Shown here piece after piece: positions 63,959 through 64,000 of a DNA stretch of 64,000 nucleotides. A program made the position numbers and the translations under genes. The notes under the pieces were generated by a model. It was not told the origin of the DNA. It did no database searches and was given only the letters and a program-made list of their open reading frames with translations. Source of the stretch: Amanita rubescens (taxonomy: Eukaryota; Basidiomycota; Agaricomycetes; Agaricales; Amanitaceae); NCBI GenBank assembly GCA_015039365.1, contig WION01000070.1:124001-188000 (forward strand). The letters are read 5' to 3'. Numbering within the stretch: position 1 is the first letter of the stretch; every line of letters starts with the position of its first letter.

Positions 63959-64000
63959 AGCACAAGGTGAGCTCTTCTTGCTTCCCCCGTAGAATTCCCA

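Overview
The window looks like nuclear DNA of a filamentous basidiomycete, most likely an Agaricomycete. Host genes are compact and split by many introns of about 45-65 bp with GT..AG ends. Recognisable genes are fungal: a SAGA subunit Spt7 homologue, a ferric reductase, an F-box relic and a U6 snRNA. The assignment rests on gene style and protein families only; no database was searched.

Positions 1-28291 are almost entirely transposons, stacked inside one another. A Copia element (A1) enters from the left edge and ends with its 3' LTR at 6308. A hAT transposon with a multi-exon transposase on the minus strand runs from about 6505 to 28291. A second Copia family, element B (minus strand), inserted into a hAT exon (CTCTG target duplication at 9915-9919 and 28144-28148). 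A full-length member of the first family, A2 (13262-23307), then inserted into the gag-pol of B (GCTGG duplication at 13257-13261 and 23308-23312). The LTRs of A2 look identical and those of B differ at one position, in keeping with this order.

The most unusual feature is that both Copia families carry an extra open reading frame between the 5' LTR and gag. In A2 it is an intact 418-codon ORF with a Cys/His cluster. In B it is an unrelated 211-codon frame with one internal TGA, a hydrophobic C-terminal tail and a stop 6 nt before the gag ATG. Both families have a primer site matching an internal half of initiator tRNA-Met, as in Drosophila copia. They share an 18-19 nt leader motif, a polypurine-tract context and a Cys cluster beside the protease, and neither has an obvious CCHC zinc knuckle.

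Positions 28292-39993 hold gene-poor sequence, a PIF/Harbinger transposon (31980-35436; DDE transposase plus Myb-like partner, TIRs of about 145 bp), and the first member of a secreted-protein family (37207-38277). Positions 39994-63958 are gene-dense: two single-exon unknown proteins, a 652-codon probable mitochondrial protein, a four-exon putative membrane protein, SPT7, a frameshifted F-box relic, four more loci of the secreted family (47087-47832, 55417-56006, and pseudogenes at 57157 and 58454 within a tandem duplication), a U6 snRNA gene, a four-exon unknown protein, a ferric reductase and a frameshifted unknown gene at the right edge. The secreted-family loci share a GAGCYGGTCTCY motif 60-90 bp before the ATG, phase-0 introns and mostly GTCAG donor sites.
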